Shown in pieces: positions 62,092 through 64,000 of a DNA stretch of 64,000 nucleotides. Position 1 is the first letter of the stretch, and each line of letters opens with the position of its first letter. The notes beneath the pieces were generated by a model. That model did not search any database. It was not told where the DNA came from and saw only the letters and a program-made list of their open reading frames with translations. The stretch is taken from assembly GCF_013249065.1 (NCBI RefSeq), contig NZ_JABRWQ010000001.1, positions 744,001 to 808,000 of the forward strand. The letters run 5' to 3'. Source of the stretch: Winogradskyella litoriviva (lineage in GTDB: Bacteria; Bacteroidota; Bacteroidia; Flavobacteriales; Flavobacteriaceae). The translations under genes were made by a program, and so were the position numbers.

Positions 62092-63360
62092 GTGGTAAAA
62101 AACGATCCATACGCAGCATTAAGAATCAAAGAATTCAACATTTTTTTATTAGTAAGATTTGCCTTAGTTTTTGGTTGGTCAATGCAGTTTGTTGTGATTG
62201 AATGGCAAGTGTATGCCATGACTAACGATAAATTGAGTCTTGCTATAATAGGTTTATGTGAGTTTTTACCAGCTTTTTTTCTCGCACCATTTGCAGGACA
62301 TATTGCTGACAAAAAGGAAAAACGAAATCTTTTTGCGCTATGTATTGCGTTGTTTTCATTAATAAGTTTTGGATTATTTTGGTTGACGTCAAATCAAATT
62401 GAAGCCTCATGGACAACTAAAACTATTTTATTCAGCATCTATAGTTTGGTGTTTTTTGGTGGTGTTTTAAGAGCGTTTTTTGGTCCAACCATCTTTTCAT
62501 TAATCGGATTACTAGTTCCTAAGAAAATTTATCCCAATGCAGCAACATGGAGCAGTAGTACTTGGAAAGGTGCAAGTGTGTTTGGAGCATTATTAGGTGG
62601 ATTTTTAATTGCGTGGATTGGTGTACATTATACGCTTGGTATTATATTCTCTTTGGTAATGTTATCTTTAGTATTAGTGTTTGGTATTACTAAAAAACCT
62701 ATTCTAAACCAAGGAAATACTGAAACCGTAAAAGAGAGCCTTAAAGCAGGACTCAACTTTGTTTTTAATGATAAAGTGGTTTTAGGAGCGCTAACCTTAG
62801 ATATGATTGCTGTATTGTTTGGTGGTGCTGTTGCCATTTTTACCGTTTTTGCAAAGGATATTTTAGATGCAGGACCAAAAGGTTTGGGTATTTTACATGC
62901 TGCATTATCATCAGGAAGTATTTTAACCATGTTGGCTACAACATACATTCCAATAGCAAAAAGCACAGGAAAAAAACTACTGATTTCAATTTTTGGTTTT
63001 GGTCTTTGTATGATAGTTTTTGGGGCTTCAAAATTTATGTGGCTTAGTGTTTCGGCCTTGTTCCTTGCTGGTGTTTTTGATGGGATTTCTATGGTTGTAC
63101 GTCAAACCATACTGCAACTCAAAACGCCAGACCATATGAGAGGACGTGTTGGTGCTGTTAATTCTATGTTTGTTGGGTCTTCTAACGAACTTGGTGCTGT
63201 AGAAAGTGGAGTAGCAGCTAGAATTTTTGGAGCACCATTAGCAGTAGTACTTGGTGGTACTGTAACGCTTATCGTTGTTTCCGTAATAGGAATAAAGAAT
63301 AAACCGTTAAGAACACTAGATTTACAACAAGATATTGAAGAGCACGAAAAAGAAAGTTAA
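62092..63360 (+). CDS. Major facilitator superfamily transporter (MFS_3/EntS-like)
   Basis: The protein has 422 residues from a GTG start at 62092, 4 bases after the recJ stop; the next in-frame ATG is too far inside the first membrane span. It has about 11-12 membrane spans, the loop motif GHIADKKEKRNLF (MFS motif A type), and in the second half HMRGRVGAVNSMFVGSSNELGAVESG, typical of MFS_3/EntS-like exporters. Substrate is unknown. Confidence 0.9.
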   Translation: MVKNDPYAALRIKEFNIFLLVRFALVFGWSMQFVVIEWQVYAMTNDKLSLAIIGLCEFLPAFFLAPFAGHIADKKEKRNLFALCIALFSLISFGLFWLTSNQIEASWTTKTILFSIYSLVFFGGVLRAFFGPTIFSLIGLLVPKKIYPNAATWSSSTWKGASVFGALLGGFLIAWIGVHYTLGIIFSLVMLSLVLVFGITKKPILNQGNTETVKESLKAGLNFVFNDKVVLGALTLDMIAVLFGGAVAIFTVFAKDILDAGPKGLGILHAALSSGSILTMLATTYIPIAKSTGKKLLISIFGFGLCMIVFGASKFMWLSVSALFLAGVFDGISMVVRQTILQLKTPDHMRGRVGAVNSMFVGSSNELGAVESGVAARIFGAPLAVVLGGTVTLIVVSVIGIKNKPLRTLDLQQDIEEHEKES

Positions 63361-63403
63361 TTTATAAAAAATCACTATCTTTAATTAATTAACATCTCAG
63401 ATA

Positions 63404-63601
63404 ATGACACTAGTTGCAAAGAAAAAGGCTCTAATTCAATGGATTTCATCAGTTAAAGATCCAGATATTATTAATCAGATTTTTGAGTATAAAGCGATTA
63501 AAAACCAAAGTTTTAAAGAAGAGCTAAAAGATGCGATATCTTCTCAACAATTAAAAGAAGAAACAACAGCATATATAAAGTCTTTAGATTGGAAAAAGTA
63601 A
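63404..63601 (+). CDS. Probable type II antitoxin
   Basis: The protein has 65 residues and is helical and charged (MTLVAKKKALIQWISSVKDPDIINQIFEYKA, ending AYIKSLDWKK). The N-terminal pattern KKKALIQWISSVKDPDIINQI is like the antitoxins that precede RelE/ParE-type toxins in Bacteroidota. The toxin gene begins inside its last codons, the usual coupled order. Function is assigned from layout rather than a strong motif. Confidence 0.72.
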   Translation: MTLVAKKKALIQWISSVKDPDIINQIFEYKAIKNQSFKEELKDAISSQQLKEETTAYIKSLDWKK

Positions 63602-63915
63602 CCGTTTACTATAGACCTCAGGTAACAACATATATTAATGAATTGGTCTATTCTCTTTATAAACGTGATTACTTCGGTTTTATGGAAGATGCTATCATCT
63701 ACAAAGATAAATTGATAGATTTTATTGAAAACAATATTTCTAATTTTCCATATAAGAATACACCTTTAGCATTAGCGCATTTTGGAAGTAATTATATATT
63801 CTACAATAGTACGAAGAGAACAACCTGGTACATTTTCTTTGAAAGAAGTGATAGTGACTTTCTTGTAACTTATATTTCCAATAATCATCACCCTATCTCA
63901 GAGTTTCTAAAATAG
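63589..63915 (+). CDS. Probable RelE/ParE-superfamily toxin
   Basis: The protein has 108 residues from a TTG start at 63589 that overlaps the antitoxin by 13 bases; the next in-frame ATG (inside GFMEDA) would remove the first 31 residues. The fold pattern is ParE/RelE-like: VTVYYRPQVTTYINELVYSLYKRDYFG, AIIYKDKLIDFIENNI, a strand YIFYNSTKRTTWYIFFERSD, and FLVTYISNNH before the C-terminus. Such toxins inhibit translation or gyrase and are neutralised by the upstream partner. Confidence 0.72.
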   Translation: MEKVTVYYRPQVTTYINELVYSLYKRDYFGFMEDAIIYKDKLIDFIENNISNFPYKNTPLALAHFGSNYIFYNSTKRTTWYIFFERSDSDFLVTYISNNHHPISEFLK

Positions 63916-63921
63916 ATAGTT

Positions 63922-64000
63922 TTATTTATATTTCTTCAACTCAAAAGAATTTCCATCAAAAACACCATAGGTGTAATACTGAATCCAATCGCCAAGATTG
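63922..64000 (-). CDS. 3' end of a probable metallophosphoesterase (LpxH-like), partial
   Basis: The last 25 codons of a minus-strand gene enter from the right edge, reading NLGDWIQYYTYGVFDGNSFELKKYK and stopping at TAA 63924-63922. A terminal NLGDWI...Y-x-V-x-DG pattern is like the C-terminus of Bacteroidota UDP-2,3-diacylglucosamine diphosphatase (lipid A biosynthesis). The fragment is too short for certainty. It is convergent with the toxin gene. Confidence 0.55.
   Translation of the reverse strand, partial: NLGDWIQYYTYGVFDGNSFELKKYK

Noticed and set aside
1..64000. Mobile elements, prophage, CRISPR arrays, rRNA or tRNA genes
   Set aside because: No transposase, integrase, phage structural gene, direct-repeat array, rRNA core sequence or tRNA cloverleaf was recognised while reading both strands. 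A very degenerate or unusual copy could still be missed by eye.

Overview
The window is AT-rich chromosomal DNA of a member of the Bacteroidota, almost certainly a marine-type Flavobacteriaceae; the species cannot be named from the sequence. The evidence is SusC/SusD genes, type IX secretion tails of both types (24964-27654, 35234-37708, 45440-48832), many lipoproteins with a lipobox Cys, TAnnTTTG-type promoter boxes, and rpmF, accB/accC and recJ relatives of Bacteroidota type. There is no phage, insertion sequence, rRNA, tRNA or CRISPR array that I can see, and no gene-free stretch longer than 300 bases.

Region 1 (1-17486, all minus strand) is a polysaccharide utilisation locus. In transcription order it holds a membrane-bound propeller/LuxR-type regulator, susC, susD, a two-LamG glycan-binding lipoprotein, two tandem GH144-like (glucoamylase-family) lipoproteins, a serine esterase, a GH3 beta-glucosidase and a GH2 enzyme cut by the window edge. 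Gaps are 1-15 bases except before susC and before the GH144 pair. The GH144 pair plus GH3 suggests a beta-1,2-glucan-like substrate (inference). Four copies of TGACGTA lie upstream of susC.

Region 2 (17751-34207, mostly plus strand) holds an EcsC-family protein, a tiny proline-rich PID-CTERM-like protein, riboflavin synthase, pdxA, a DUF177-rpmF pair, fabH, accB, accC, a T9SS-secreted metzincin protease, an FAD oxidoreductase, mtgA, three exported proteins of unknown function and a GreA/GreB C-terminal-like protein.

Region 3 (34231-50670) holds an ABC ATPase, a secreted VCBS/UnbV protein paired with a diheme cytochrome lipoprotein, a prolyl oligopeptidase, asd, mscL, alr-tdk, a conserved Bacteroidota protein, a giant DUF11-repeat T9SS protein, rsmI, a HopJ-like protein and a uracil-DNA glycosylase-family protein.

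Region 4 (50797-58208, minus strand) is the most unusual part. A SusC-type outer-membrane barrel gene appears to have no plug domain. Five bases downstream lies a 1524-residue alpha-2-macroglobulin-like protein with an intact CxEQ thioester motif that carries a complete SusC-type plug domain, including the TonB-box-like DEVVVVGY. The two together look like a split TonB-dependent receptor whose plug has been moved into a macroglobulin. Repeated TGAGT motifs lie in front of the pair.

Region 5 (58415-64000) holds a YwqK/MORN-like lipoprotein, a divergent CMD-family/OsmC pair, recJ, an MFS exporter, a type II toxin-antitoxin pair and the 3' end of a probable LpxH-like phosphoesterase.
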